Positions 48,527 through 61,453 of a stretch of DNA of 64,000 nt are shown here, in pieces. A program made the position numbers and the translations under genes. Every line of letters starts with the position of its first letter. The first letter of the stretch is position 1. The notes beneath the pieces were generated by a model, which saw only the letters and a program-made list of their open reading frames with translations, was not told the origin of the DNA and ran no database searches. Source of the DNA: Climacteris rufus (taxonomy: Eukaryota > Chordata > Aves > Passeriformes > Climacteridae). The stretch spans positions 75,687-139,686 of the forward strand of contig VZRZ01005994.1 of assembly GCA_013398175.1 (NCBI GenBank), in the 5' to 3' direction.

Positions 48527-51096
48527 AGGGCTTGGAAGCTGTTGGTTCCTGAAACCACCAAATTATATCCGTGAAAGTTAATCAAAGCACCTACACCTGG
48601 GATGCAGTGAAAGGTATAGCTGCAGGGGAAACCCCACAACACCTGGCACTCCAAAAGCAGGATAACAACCCCTAGGAAACTGAAATGTTACATCCAAAGA
48701 CAGCAAAAGATTACAGAATAAGGGAAAGAGAGTTGCTGTTTACATGAATCCCTAAACCCTGCTGCAATGAGATCTTGAGGCTGCTGCTGGAAGCTGTAAG
48801 TCTAAAATTATGGATGTGTTCCTTGGGTTTGCTGTTCTCTTCAGTGTATTCCCTGCATCAACGGGCACTCTGGGATCATCACCCTGGTGCAACAGAAATT
48901 TGTATTGACTGTGCTGGACTGTGCACACTGGAGCCTCTGTGAATGCAGCTGTTTCTGCCTTGCTTTAAAATAAGAGTCTGGAGCTCTTAGACTGCCTTTG
49001 GACATAAGGATGAGTCTTGTGAGGCTGGAGATACATCCAATGTGATATATTATGTGCTAGCTACAAAAAAAAAGTTTCAAGGAGCTCCAGCACACCTTTA
49101 AAGAGCCCAGTTCAGCCCTGTCCATCTCCGTGCAGAGGGAAAATGGGGGGAAAGTGGCACCTTGGCACCACCTCTGCACTGTGTGAGGAGAAAGAAATGA
49201 GCCAGGAAATCCAGGGAGCCAAATGTTACCAAAGAAGGAACCATAATAATCATGTTCCACAAAGAACAATTTCCCTTTTCTCACTCTTTCCTGGAAATTA
49301 TACAATTGATACGATATCTTTTATATTCCATTCCTATATATCAATATATCTATTCTATTCTATCCATCCTATATTCCTATTATATTATGTTCCTGTAGGA
49401 ATATTCCTATATAGGCATATGACAACACTTAGTGACTCTGTAAAGTCTCAAGTTAGTTCAGGTTCCACATTTTGCCCGAGTATATTCTGACTGAATAGGC
49501 ATTGCTAGGGATATACTATCAGTATTTAAACAGTAGTATAGCCCAAGGCATATGTTAAAGAAAGGTCAGTCTACTGCTAATTCAAGCTTGAGACAAAAAA
49601 TTCACAATGGGAATATTTTAGGTGGGTTTGGGAAGGAAAATTCATTTGCTGTTTCACCCTTAAAATACTTTTAGTGGACACGTTATTAGTGTCAATGGGG
49701 TTTCCAACAGCAAATGTTCTAAGGCAATTTTCAGGGGAAAAAAATAACTAAAATAGATGACCTAACAACATCTGAGTGTGTTTTGGAAAGATTCCATTTT
49801 TCTGAGGAAAAAAAAACAAACCCAACAACAAAAAAGTCATGATTCTTCCTGGAAAGAAAGAACCCTTCAGAAGCAGAAAGCTCTCAGGAAACAAATCTGG
49901 TATTTTCTGCCTGTTTGGAGCTGTCACAGAGTCACTGCCTCACTGTGGTCAACCAACCTTGCACCAGATTTTCCTGGTGATGCTGGGAATCTCTTGCTCC
50001 AAATGATGGTTTTTCACATGCCAACACTGCATCACTCTTTGGTTGCAACAGAGCATGGAATTATCCAAACGTGGATATCTCCAGCTGTCAGGAGCTCAGC
50101 TGCTGGGAACACTCCAGTTGCAGTGTGGGACCCAATGATTTCAGTATTTGCCCTCAGAAAAGGTTCATGCCAGGCAAGCTCAGCCATGCACAGTGATTGC
50201 AGCATGTCCTTTGTGTCCCTTCCTGCAGAAAACAAGGATAACCATGAATAGTTTCTTCCTATGGAGTGCATGGAAAAACCAAGGAAAAACGGCACAAACA
50301 TTTTCGTTTCATCATTTCCAATATTACCGCTCTGCTCTTTTCATTCCTAAAAAGGTGACCTTGAATAGGAGTGAATTTATTATGGAAAGAGCCATCCATA
50401 TAATGGTCATCAATCTGCCTATTGTACAACAGAAAGCTCTGGAAAATAATGAGAAAGTTGTCCCCGTTATTTTATTTATGTTTTCAGTGTAATACCTCAG
50501 ATAACAGGTAACAAGAAACCTGGAATGATGCTTTTATTTGGATTTGATTTGTGCTTTTTTCCAACTGTCTCTATTTCTTTTATGAAATATGACTCTTTTT
50601 TTTTTTCTGTATTTACTGGTGCATATCCAAAAGTCAGACAAAGATTTCGTCTTGGTGTCCAATCTGTAGTTCTGATATAGTGTATGTGATTGTCACAGGC
50701 CTGGAAACAAAAGCATCCAGGCAGAGAAGCACTGGAGGAGTGAGGACTTTGGGAGACCTTTAATGAGCTCTCTTTAATGAGAATCTTTACTGGAGATTTG
50801 CTTTTCAACTACATCCAACTGGAGTGATCAAAATCGTCCAGTGGCCGAGGTTAAATGTGAAATCTGCTGATTCTACCTATGTTAACAAAAGGATTTGTCA
50901 TAGTAGAGGGAAGGGGAAATGTTGTGCCATCTACATAATTATTTAACTATTAAATGGGTCTCATCTTGAATACAAAAAGTGCTGATTTCAACAAAAAATG
51001 TCACCTATATGAAGAACTCTTTGAGAGAACCTCATGCTCAGTTTGAGCTGTACCTTTATACAGAAGAATCCACAAGAAAGGGTCCTTGTCAATCTC
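48527..51096. other. Unique non-coding DNA with an AT-rich simple stretch
   Basis: At about 49310-49420 the sequence becomes low-complexity, with tattc, tatat and cctat units. Open frames of up to 157 codons (49778-50251, plus) are unrecognised. Confidence 0.5.
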
Positions 51097-51158
51097 TTTC
51101 CATGGATTGCTCTTTAACCATCAGAATCCATGGAAATAGTGATCAATCAAATCAATCA
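51097..51158. other. Perfect 12-bp inverted repeat beside paired PBX-type motifs
   Basis: tttccatggatt (51097-51108) is perfectly complementary to aatccatggaaa (51125-51136) across a 16-base loop. Immediately to the right, atcaatca occurs at 51142-51149 and again at 51151-51158. On the minus strand each reads tgattgat, the composite site of PBX with HOX partners. The structure and motifs are seen; a binding role is inference. Confidence 0.4.
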
Positions 51159-51677
51159 TGATCTGACAAAGGGGTGAGGGTTGAAATCTGCTAAAAAGCC
51201 AAAAGGCTCAGGGCAGGGACTGGTGCCTGAGTGCCAGGACTGGTACCTCTTGTCAGGAAAATCCTGTGTGGAGCCAAAAAGGGGAATTATTTTACCTTTA
51301 TCATGGAACTTCAGCTGCCTGGAGAGAGCCAGGGACAGGAAGCCAAGCTGCATGACACAAAATGAGTCAAGCAGGAGTTTGGGAAGGGAAATGGAGCAGC
51401 TCAGTGAGTGCTGCCAGCCCCAGCAGCTGCTCCGTGCTGATACCTGTCCAGGCACCTGTCCAGATGTTCTCCCCAAGTCATCCTGGTGCAAAGGTGACCT
51501 ACTGGAAATGGAGATGGATGGAAAAGTCCCAGTATATCAGAACATTTTCTCCATGGAAACATTTAACAAAAGGGCAGGCAGGGAGAGGGAAGTTTTCATC
51601 TGCACTGCACAACACTCAGGGCTTTCCTTGTGGATTAAAGCTCCAGAAAAGGCCTCTTAGAAAAGTTCAGCACTGTT
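51159..51677. other. Unique non-coding DNA with overlapping open frames
   Basis: A plus-strand open frame of 159 codons (51181-51660) and a minus-strand one of 111 codons (51156-51491) overlap here. No domain is recognised in either. Confidence 0.45.
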
Positions 51678-51721
51678 AAAGATACCCAATCAACCAAGAA
51701 AAGATACCCAATCAACAAAGA
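51678..51721 (+). repeat. 22-bp tandem duplication
   Basis: aaagatacccaatcaaccaag is followed at a 22-base offset by the same sequence with a single c-to-a change. A recent local duplication. Confidence 0.9.
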
Positions 51722-54700
51722 AAAACCTCTTCAGCTTCCTGAATATGAAAATAAAATCTGAAGTGTCCTATAGCTTAGAAACAAGAAGTAAAAAGATGCC
51801 CCAAAATATTACCTTTCCTGGTGAAAAACTCATCTATTCTAAGCTTCTCACATCTGAGGAGCCCAGAAATGTCTCTTCTCTTTAAAGCATAAGGTTTCAC
51901 ACATCCTGCATTGCTTCCCTCGTATTTCCTGAGATTTATGAAGTTGAAAAAAATATAATGGTAAAAAAGCTGTTGTGAATTGAAAATTTGAACAGAAGAA
52001 GTAAGTAGATTCAGGTCACTCTCTCATTTTGATTTCAACACGCTTTCATTTTTAAAACACTTTTCCTTATAAATAGCTTATATTTGGAAATGAAAGTTGC
52101 TTCAAAAAGTGAAAAACAAATTTCCCAATTTAAGAAAATCTTAAAAGATTTAAACAATTCTAAGTTCTATAGAAATTAACAGTGAAGAAAATTGTCAAAA
52201 TTAATCCTTTCTTTTTGATGAATATAATTACAAATATGGATAAATGAACATTTTCTGCTGAAATACCTTTCAGAGAAATACCCAGCCAGGTGTGATAGGC
52301 ATGGGAATTATTAGCAATTATGGTTTATTGAATATATTTCATTGCATGGAGGTAGCATTTCCCTGTCGGTATCTCCAGAATGAACATCTAGAATTATTTG
52401 CATTGACAAACAGCTGAACTGAGCTATTAGGTCTCAGCAATAAAAGTGGCCTTGTACAAGCTCTTTAAATAACAAAAGATTTTTCACCTTTCAGATTCCA
52501 AGCATATGAAGTAAATATAAAATGAACACTGTGTCTCACTCCTGCAGTGGGAAATAAATACTATGACAAAAAAACACCAACTTGTCATAAGTTATACAAC
52601 TTCCACCTTCTTTTCTTTCCCTACAATAATACATTTCCATAATTCTCTTTGACTCCAACATCATCTTCTGCTTTCTTATTCCTTTGCTGTTGGAACATCT
52701 GAGCAGACCCATCATTTATTGCTTTGCTTGTCCCACTGTGTGTAAATCACTGTTTGGTGTTTTTGTTCTTTAACAAAACTACACCTTAAGAGTTTCTTGC
52801 CTCTCCTAACAGATCCTTAGATGTAACAATTCACTGACCACAGATTATGTAACTAATACAAGATGTAGAGTATTTTTTAAATTAGGTTACATCTGAAAAT
52901 GAGAAACAAAAGATCCTCTGTTCTTCTGCAGAGTTGGGGTTACATTTGTATGGGGAGCAGTGTCCCCATATCCTCTGAATCTGATTATTTCATACATTTG
53001 GTGAATTCAACAGTATTTAGATCCAGTTTCAGATATTACTCAACACAGTAATCCCTCATTTAATTTTGTTCTGGGAATGCATGGAGCATAAATAATAAAA
53101 ATTACCCATTAAATCATCCAGAGCAATCTTGTGCAGCTATCAGACATATGCAGCTTGATTTCCCTCCAACTTATCCTCCTCTTGAAAATATGACTCTCAG
53201 TGATTTCACTGTATTAATCTTGATTAGCACTCATTAACTTAACACTTCTTGTATTTAGTTTAATGCATTTAGCCATCTCAGAACACAATTGCTGTCAGCT
53301 TTCCCCACAGACAAAAAGAAGAGGAAAGATTCACATCCCCCCCTTAGAGATGGGGGTGTCTCCATGTTCTTTAGGGTGAGAAGAGCTCACAACCCTCCAC
53401 TTTCATGAGCTGTATTGGCAGATTTCCATTCAGAGACTAAAACAGGAATTTAGACATCCTGCTCACATGTAAAAGCCTACATGGAGATGCCTAAATTTAG
53501 TTGTCTCCATTTTATGCTGGATTTTTGGCAGGATTGGACGAATGCTCCAGTCTCTCACTGCACACAGCCAGGGCAAGATGGATCCTCTTTTCCCATGGAT
53601 AAAGGAACTCCACAAAGCTTGTCTCTGCAAATCTTCCCCAACTCCCTGAAGTTCATTTAATGATAACAAAAGCCCATAGAGCCACTCTCAGATGTGAAGG
53701 AACTGACTTGGTTCAGCGCTGCAGTTTGTTGTTTCCTCAGTCCCATGCCCCAGGCTGCTTTGCAATCATTACTGCTGGACTAAATTTCAAGCTGGATATT
53801 GTATCAACAAAAGATAAGGGGAATCATGCAGAAAAACATTGAGCTAACTTTAGTGTGTGTTCATTTTACCAACAAACCCCCTGCAAACCCTTCCTGTTGT
53901 GTCAGCATTGTCACAAACCTGTAAAGTGCAGAAAAAATCAAAATTGGTCCCAAAGAGGAGAAAGATGAGGCAAACTTGACAGAGCACAAAGCCTTATTCG
54001 TTGGTATTTTGCTTTAGACTCCCAACAGGAGGATAATTTGCAGCGAAGGATGGCTATGAAGTACCACAAACCTGGTGGAAAGTCAAGCTGAGCAACAGGG
54101 AGAACTTCCAGAGATATCTGCCTGCACCATCAGACTTGGACCAATTCGACCTCTGTTCTTTCTGTACAATCCTTTTTTATGCCAGGCCCTGTGAGAGGAG
54201 ACACAAGGAAGTTTCTCAAGTCTGAGTCCTGAAAACAGCAGCGTGGGTAGCCTGTTTCTGGATATTGCCTCAAAGGCATAGGGAGATGCCCATCAACCCC
54301 ATAGCCAAGGAACAGTTTTGGTCATACAAGGAATAACCTGCTGCTGTCACTGGAAGGCTGAGCTATTGCCCGGTTTTAAAAGCATATCACACCCTATAAA
54401 GGAGGATTTATTGGTTGAACCACAAATGTGTCCCATGTCTTTTCTTCCTGCCATGCAGTACAGCTTTGTTTATTTTTTTCCTGACATTTTATGGCTTGAC
54501 AAGCCTGAGAGCTTTTCTAGTCATACAGAGCAAGAATTTGTATCTGGGATCCTGCATGTGGAAAGATTAATGCCTTTTAATTTAACATGGAGGAACAACC
54601 CAGGTCTCCTGGGGTTCGCAGCTCTGGCATGGCAACTCTCATTTCTAACAATGATGCCTTAAAGCAACTCTGCTGCTTCACAGTGTCATATTAAATGATA

Positions 54701-55700
54701 AAGTGATTTCAAACACTAAGCACAACTCCAAACAGTGTTAGCAAATTTTAATAGGGGTCAAGTGGTTTCATTTCAAGGTTCACCCTGCATTAATTTATGT
54801 TAACTTTACTATTTCAGTACAACTTGTAAAACTTCTGAGGCCACATAGTTCCCAGTAGTGGGGATTACTGGATAAACTGATGCCTTTAAAAGAATAATAA
54901 AAGCTATTGGATTCCAAGAAAAGAGGGAGAAAATGTCAGCTACATTAACATGAAATATTACCAAATACAAAAGACCTATTAAATTTCAGTGTCTCCATTT
55001 TATTATGTAAAAAATCCTTCTCTCCCCATTTTGCTCGTGGAATGGTTTTCTGGAAGGTGAATTGCATGCTAGGGTGAGAAAAAGGAATTATTTTGAAGCA
55101 ATAAACCACCACTCCTGTCCACCCAAGAACACTTTCTGCCGTGTGGACCACGATTGTTTTCACTCAGAGTGGAAATTCTGGTTTCTGCTGCGGGCAGATC
55201 TTAGGGGACAAGGCACAGGGAGTGTTTGCTCTCAGCTCCATCATTTGCTCTGCTTTGCTCACCTCCTTGTGACTTTCCTGTTCTGCATCCCTTGGGAAGG
55301 GGCAAATGAAATCTCAGCTCTGGTTTCTGGTCCTTTCAGTTAATCCACACCAAGGATCCCTTATCATGATCTTTCCTTATGCAACAGAGGCAAATTGCTT
55401 GGAGTTGTTTTTATCCCAGGCTATTCCAGCTTTCGTGGGCACAGCTCCAAATGATTATTCCTCAATTTTGTGTGAAAATTAAGCAAACTGCCTTCTCGTC
55501 CCATTGCCCCAAAGATAAATGACTTCCTGTGTGAGAAATACCCGTTTATTTCAGGCCTTAGACAGCTTGCTTGCTTTATTAGTGCAGAGATGTGCTGCAC
55601 AGGAGCCTTCTTCCTGCTGTGCCTAATTTCTGAATCCAAGGGTATCATTAAGGAGGAGGAGTAGCAAGATTAGGTGTGCTTTCATCTACGTACCCAAATG
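51722..55700. other. Unique AT-rich non-coding DNA
   Basis: About 51950-52650 is strongly AT-rich and almost free of open frames. Farther right, open frames of 60-114 codons occur without recognisable domains. No element or RNA gene was seen. Confidence 0.5.
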
Positions 55701-58700
55701 GTGCCAGTCCTCATTAGAAAGCAGCAAACATTCTCAGGAGAATTTCTCTTTATGGCTCCCCCCAAATCTCTGATCAAAGGTCTCAGAATTAAATTGATTC
55801 TGTGAACATCCATCTATTTGACGTGCAAATTGTGCACTTAAAAAAAAAAAGAAGAATTTAAACCTTATACTTGTCATCTCAGTATAACACTTCATTCTTT
55901 CCCAATCCATTTGAAAGAGCCTTGGATCTGACACAATGCATTTGAATTTACTTAAATATTCCATTCAATTGGTGCAGTGTCAGGGTAAGTTAATGACATC
56001 GCAATTAATGAAAAATACCTTACAGTTCCATTTCTCCAGAAATTAATTGGTTTCCAATTCTTAACTATATTTAATTAAACCACTGTACTTCTGTGCTTTT
56101 ATTTGTTCAAGAAAATTGCCTTGTACATGGCAAGGAATGCATTTAAGCTGTATTTTTTGAATACAATTTATATATAACTCCTGATATAACTCGCTCATTG
56201 AAGCACTGGCATTTCCTGCTAACTATGCACAGGATCCAGCACAAATTATCCTACCTGAAAACCAAATATATTCCAATACAACAACCACTAAGGACAGGCA
56301 GATATTTCCCCTCTGGCCACCTCTAGATCCAGAGAAGCACTTTGTCCCTGGGTCCCATCCTCAAGAATGGGTTATATTTGATCAGGAGTATTTTGCAGGA
56401 TTTCAGCTGGATAATAGTGTCCAAATAATGAGAAAAAGCCACTTCCAGAAAAGCTTTTCTTTTAAATACAGATCTTAATGTAGTTGAGCTTGTATCAGAT
56501 GTAATTTAACCATAGTAAAACTGCAATAAAAGATGCAAACACTGCCATAATCAACTCAGCACTGCACAGCTACCTCTGAGTCCAAGCATAGCTGTTAATC
56601 TCATAAATGCTGAAAGCATTTAAATTTGAAGTCCACATTTTGAAAGCCTTTAATCTGTTGGTGGAGATCAGATTTTTGACCTTTATATTGACATTTTGGA
56701 CAATCTTGGTATTTTAAACCAGAGAATAGTCTGGGATTGTTAAAAATGGATCATGAATATATAATGTTCATATCGGTTATCTCAGTGAGATACACTCTGT
56801 TCATTTTTATTTCTTCAAGTTTCTGCTTCATGAAGTCAAGCTCAAGAGAAATTAAATGGGGAAAGTTTGTAGTCCAAGAATTGCTTATCCTGAAGGAAAA
56901 CTAGCAAAGCTGGCACTTGGAAGTGTTAAAACATTATCATTATTACCATGGGATTAGAGCCTTTCAGCTAAAGAAACCCTCGTAGTGAAATGAAAAGCAA
57001 AGGGTATCAAAAAACCTCCCAGAAACCAGCAAACAGAGCTAAATGACTGACAGCTAATTGACTTCTTCTTGTAAAGCATCACTGCAAATATCCTCAGACA
57101 GAAGAGCACTTAACCAGATCAAAGTGTTGTGGCTAGCTATTATTTTGTCAAGAAGTTAGGAAATTTGGAGGAACTAAATTACATGGGCCATGCTGCCTTT
57201 ACCGTTTGCTGAAATTTCATTACTGAAAATTGACAGCCTGAAAAAAGCCAGGTACTAAAAAATGCTGCATGTTGTGCACTAATGGAGTAGAAAAGATCTT
57301 GTCGTACAGAAAAATGTTGCATAATTATTTCTTGTTAAACATTTCTAACGCTCTACAAATGACCTCTAATGTGACTTAGAAAAGCAGCCTATTTATCCAT
57401 GTATCCTGCAAAAAGGAGGCAGGTTTCCACTGAAAAAAAAACCCAAATATTGGGGTCCATGTGATTCAGAAGTTCAAGAAACATCACTATGAGATTGTAC
57501 AGTAAGACCAGAAAGTGAGATGGGAACTGTAACGTTAATCTTCCCAATGCAAAGAGCTTATAATTGTCAAATAATCATCAAAGCCACGTTCATGCAGTGA
57601 CTCCTTCGTGTGGCACCACCTTCACACACAGATCCCTGCAGAAACACCACCTCAAAAGACCTAAACCTATCATCAGTGGCTCTTATTCTAAAAAATAATG
57701 TCCCTGACTTTCACTGAGTGTGGAGGCTGGAGTTTCCAGGAGCCCCTTGCAGGGTGTCTCCTCATTGTGATCCAACACCAAGTCAGCACCAATTCACTGG
57801 CTGCATTTGCAAACCCCCTTGGCCCTGGGGTAAGATCTCATCTCTTACATGTTTTAAAAACCTGTGTGGGAGGTGTAGATTATTCAGGATAAATATGAAT
57901 AACAACATGTACAGAAGCACACTTCAGAAAGGCCCCATGTTGTTTCCTCTCTGCTGTAGGAAAACCCACACCTCGCAGGCAGCTGAAGTGCACAGATTGC
58001 TGCATTGCATCCCCTTGATGAGTGAAAGCTGTTGGGTGAAACTCTGACAGTTACATTTGTGATGCTGTTTATCCATCTAAAGAGTAATCTGAAGATTATG
58101 ACACATTATGTGGAAATAGTCTTGTCTGTGTGTGCAAAAACAGAGCAGTGATTTTGGAGATTACTTCTGAAATCTCAGTGTAAGCCCCACGTCTGCCTGA
58201 GATTGGTGCTGAAAGCAGGGAGAGAAGGGAGAGGGGCTGTCTGGCACTGCAGAGTCAGGAAATAAAGCTGTGGAGATGTGAAATGCCCTGTCTGCAACCA
58301 AATTCTACCTCTGCTGGCAAAACTCCTTCAACTTTGACTTCTAAATGTGCACAGAGGGCTGCTCATTCACAAAGAGAAAAGGCAGAGTTGCTTGCTAAAA
58401 TTATCCATTCATTCCAAGTAGTAAGTACAATTGGGAAGAAGTATGAAACAAAGCAAATAAAAGTCATGGAAGAAAATTATCTGCTAATAATTATTCAGTG
58501 AGCTGGTCTGTTTTAGGGATATCTTAATATGAAGTTTTTGGAGAAAACAGCTCTGTACTGTTCATCATATTAGAGAACACTTGTTCAAATCAAACAGGGA
58601 GAGATACTGCACTCTAATCAACTAAGATTTTAAAGATGATCAAGGGATACTTCTTTGGGTGATTTTGAAGGCCTGGTTATGATTCTGATTGAGACCTACT

Positions 58701-59617
58701 TTAATGGAAGTAACATAATTCCTCCCAACCTTTGTCTTTTTTTGGAAGAGGAGAACTGAATTGTGCATAATGGCTCTGGACACTTCCTGGGGGTCACACA
58801 GTTCACATGACAAACCACAAACAGCTCAGCATTGTGCACTTTGTCTCCTGAGAGCCATTAACCAGTGATCCAGATGGACAGTCTCTTATGAGAATCCACC
58901 TAAAACCAAATGTCTCTAAGGGTACTTTCAAATAATCTTTTGTAATTCTTTTCTTATTTTTCTGAACAGCAAAAAAATGCCTTGTCTATGATTCCATTTC
59001 TTTAGGGATTTAGGACACACTAAGAAAATGGTTACACATAATGCTGTGTAAAGAAGACTCTGATGTTTCCAATTTTTCCAAGCATTTAGCTAAATGTTAT
59101 ATTTAGAACAAAAAATACCCAGGCAAAAGTCGGTGACCTCCCAAAGTAAAGCATATTGTCAAAAATACTGCAACGTCCTTGCTGGCAAGGCAAGTGACCC
59201 AAGGCGAATTTTTTCCAGAGCCTGTGTACTTGGAGATCTTTGCTTATCAGGGCAGAAAGACAACCAGTGGTGGCTTTGAGCTACTGCTGACTGATTGAAT
59301 CACAGTGATCTGCACTCTAACTGGAGTGGAATACTACAAACAGGCTGCAAAAGCAGAGCAAAAATCGCCTTCATTCCCCTCTGTGTTGATTCGTTCTTGT
59401 AGAGGATGCAAGCCCAGAGTCCCTCACATTCCATGTTTTACTACATGGTTACAATGACCAGTCACTGTTAAGGATGTGTCTTCTCTAGTCCATGAATCTC
59501 TTGTAGATGCTTACAAAGTATGGGGGAAAATCTCCAATATTGGGAAAGATCACAGCATTTGCTGTGTTGGCAGCGAACTGGAGGGATCTGAGGGGCCTTC
59601 AGCAGGAACTGCAGTGC
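55701..59617. other. Unique AT-rich non-coding DNA
   Basis: Very few open frames between 55,960 and 57,690. A 109-codon plus-strand frame (57718-58047) is unrecognised. No repeat element was seen before the CR1 copy at the right end. Confidence 0.5.
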
Positions 59618-59880
59618 CAGGAACAGGGGAGATGGCTTCAAACTGAGAGAGGGGAAATGCAGGTTAGAAATATAGAAGAAATTCCTCCCTGTGAGGGTGG
59701 GGAGGCCCTGGCACAGGGTGCCCAGAGAAGCTGTGGCTGCCTCATCCCTGGAAGTGTCCAAGGCCAGGTTGGACAGGGCTTGGAGCACCTGGGACAGTGG
59801 AAGGTGTCCCTGCCATGGCAGGGGTGGAACAAGGTCATCTTTAAGGTCCCTTCAACCCAAACCAGTTTGTGATTCTATGA
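59618..59880 (+). mobile_element. CR1 LINE, 5'-truncated 3' end
   Basis: Starts with aacaggggagatggcttcaa, matching the CR1 segment upstream of the 3' end. It runs through gaagaaattcctccctgtga, ggtggggaggccctggcaca, aagctgtggctgcctcatcc, catggcaggg and aaggtcccttcaacccaaac, and closes with gattctatga. A few single-base losses are visible relative to its sister copies, for example gagcacctggga where others read gagcagcctggga or gagcaacctggga. There is no coding sequence, so it is an inactive fragment. Confidence 0.94.
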
Positions 59881-60604
59881 TGTGTGACCCTTCAGGGTTT
59901 CTTAATTCTGTGAAGCTTCTGGGATAAAGTGCCAAAATATAAGATTCATAGCAATAAAACACAATTTTCGTAAGACAGAGGAGCTTTGAGGATAGGCAGG
60001 TACCTCTCTGTGCCAGGTGCTGGACAGACAGGGAATAAAAGGAAATCCCTGTCCCAGTCTGTCCAGTCCAGCAGGGGAAAGAAATAACGTTCATGGCTCT
60101 GACCCTGATCTAGATGGGGACTGTCACCAAGGAAGGGTTGAAGAGTAAGGAGAACTTATTAAAATAATGTGGTGGTACAGGATAAAGACTTCACTTCCCA
60201 TCACAGATCTGCCTGTGTGGAAACCCTGAAGCCTGTGACCCTCAGGAAAGGAGTTTACTTAATACATATTTTCAGTCAATTCTATGTGATTTATACCAAC
60301 TCTTTAAAGTCAGTAATCCTTTCTATTTCTGGGCATGTTTTTCGTCATTTCCCTGAATTCTCCCTATTGTGTTGTTTATTTACTGACTGTTCTTAAGAAT
60401 GCAAAAAAAAAACAGAGTTCTAAAAACTTTTTGGCATGCTACACATTCTTGTTTTCAGTGAATCAGGCATTTATACTTCGCTGGCCATGTTTTTGGACAA
60501 TCTTTGTGTCTTCAGAGCCCTCCAAAAAAATGCCTTTTGAGCTCCAGAAAGGTAAGAACATCTTACTCTTCCCTAAAATGACTTCATGGTTCTGCTGCTG
60601 CAGG
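59881..60604. other. Unique non-coding DNA
   Basis: Short open frames only, the longest 102 codons. A 10-A run lies at about 60403-60412. No element recognised. Confidence 0.5.
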
Positions 60605-60620
60605 AAAAAAAAAAAAAAAA
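60605..60620 (+). repeat. Poly-A tract, 16 bases
   Basis: A homopolymer of A followed by cccc. No retrocopy signature was recognised around it. Confidence 0.9.
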
Positions 60621-61410
60621 CCCCACAAAAAACCTATAAATAAAAATACATTCTAATCCTTACTGGGAAAGAATCAGGAGAGGAGAGGAACAGGCACTTT
60701 ATGTTAAACTGACCTCTCTTGATTTTCTCATGCCCACCCAGATGGGTATCCCTAATTTAATTAACCTTCTCTTGCATCCAAAATATTGCCAATAAATTTA
60801 AATACAATCCCTACCTTGCAAGAAGGCACCTCTCCATGAACTCCAACTTTCATGCATAAACTGAGTGACCTTTACACAGAAATGGTAAGAATTTATTGCT
60901 CCTCAGATGCTTTAAAACTTTGTGGGAATGTTTTTGCTCACATAAAGTTATTATTGCCTGCTGCCCCTGCTTTATACTTGCTTTATTTACACTGCAGACC
61001 AAAACGTTGGGTTTAGAGCATTTTTTGTGCATGAACACTTGGTATACAAGAAAGAAAATCCATTATTTATTTATACATCTGCTAGTATACAGATAATTAG
61101 GAAGTACTGTGCTCACTAAAATTAAATTATAGAACCTGACTAAACTACCTACCATCATTTGAAGCAAACTAATTCATTCTCTGACTGTCTTTGATTTTAA
61201 TGTATTCAATTGCAATTTCTGTGTGTAAACCTTTCTCATGTTTTATACATTGTGCAAATTCTGATTATTTTCTTTAACATAGGCACCCATTGTGTAAAGG
61301 ATTTCTATGCTTCTTAGTGCTCCAGGAATAATTATGTTGTCTGCTAGAGAAATCAAGTGGCAGCTTTGAATTTAAAGCTCACAAAATTTCTGTGCTGTGT
61401 TCTGAATAAA
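60621..61410. other. Unique AT-rich non-coding DNA
   Basis: No gene or repeat recognised. Confidence 0.5.
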
Positions 61411-61453
61411 TGTGTGTGTGTGTATATATATATACCTATATGTATATGTATAC
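61411..61453 (+). repeat. Compound (TG)n(TA)n microsatellite
   Basis: A run of about six TG units passes into TA units and then an interrupted tatatgta stretch. Compound dinucleotide repeats of this kind are often length-variable between individuals. Confidence 0.88.
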
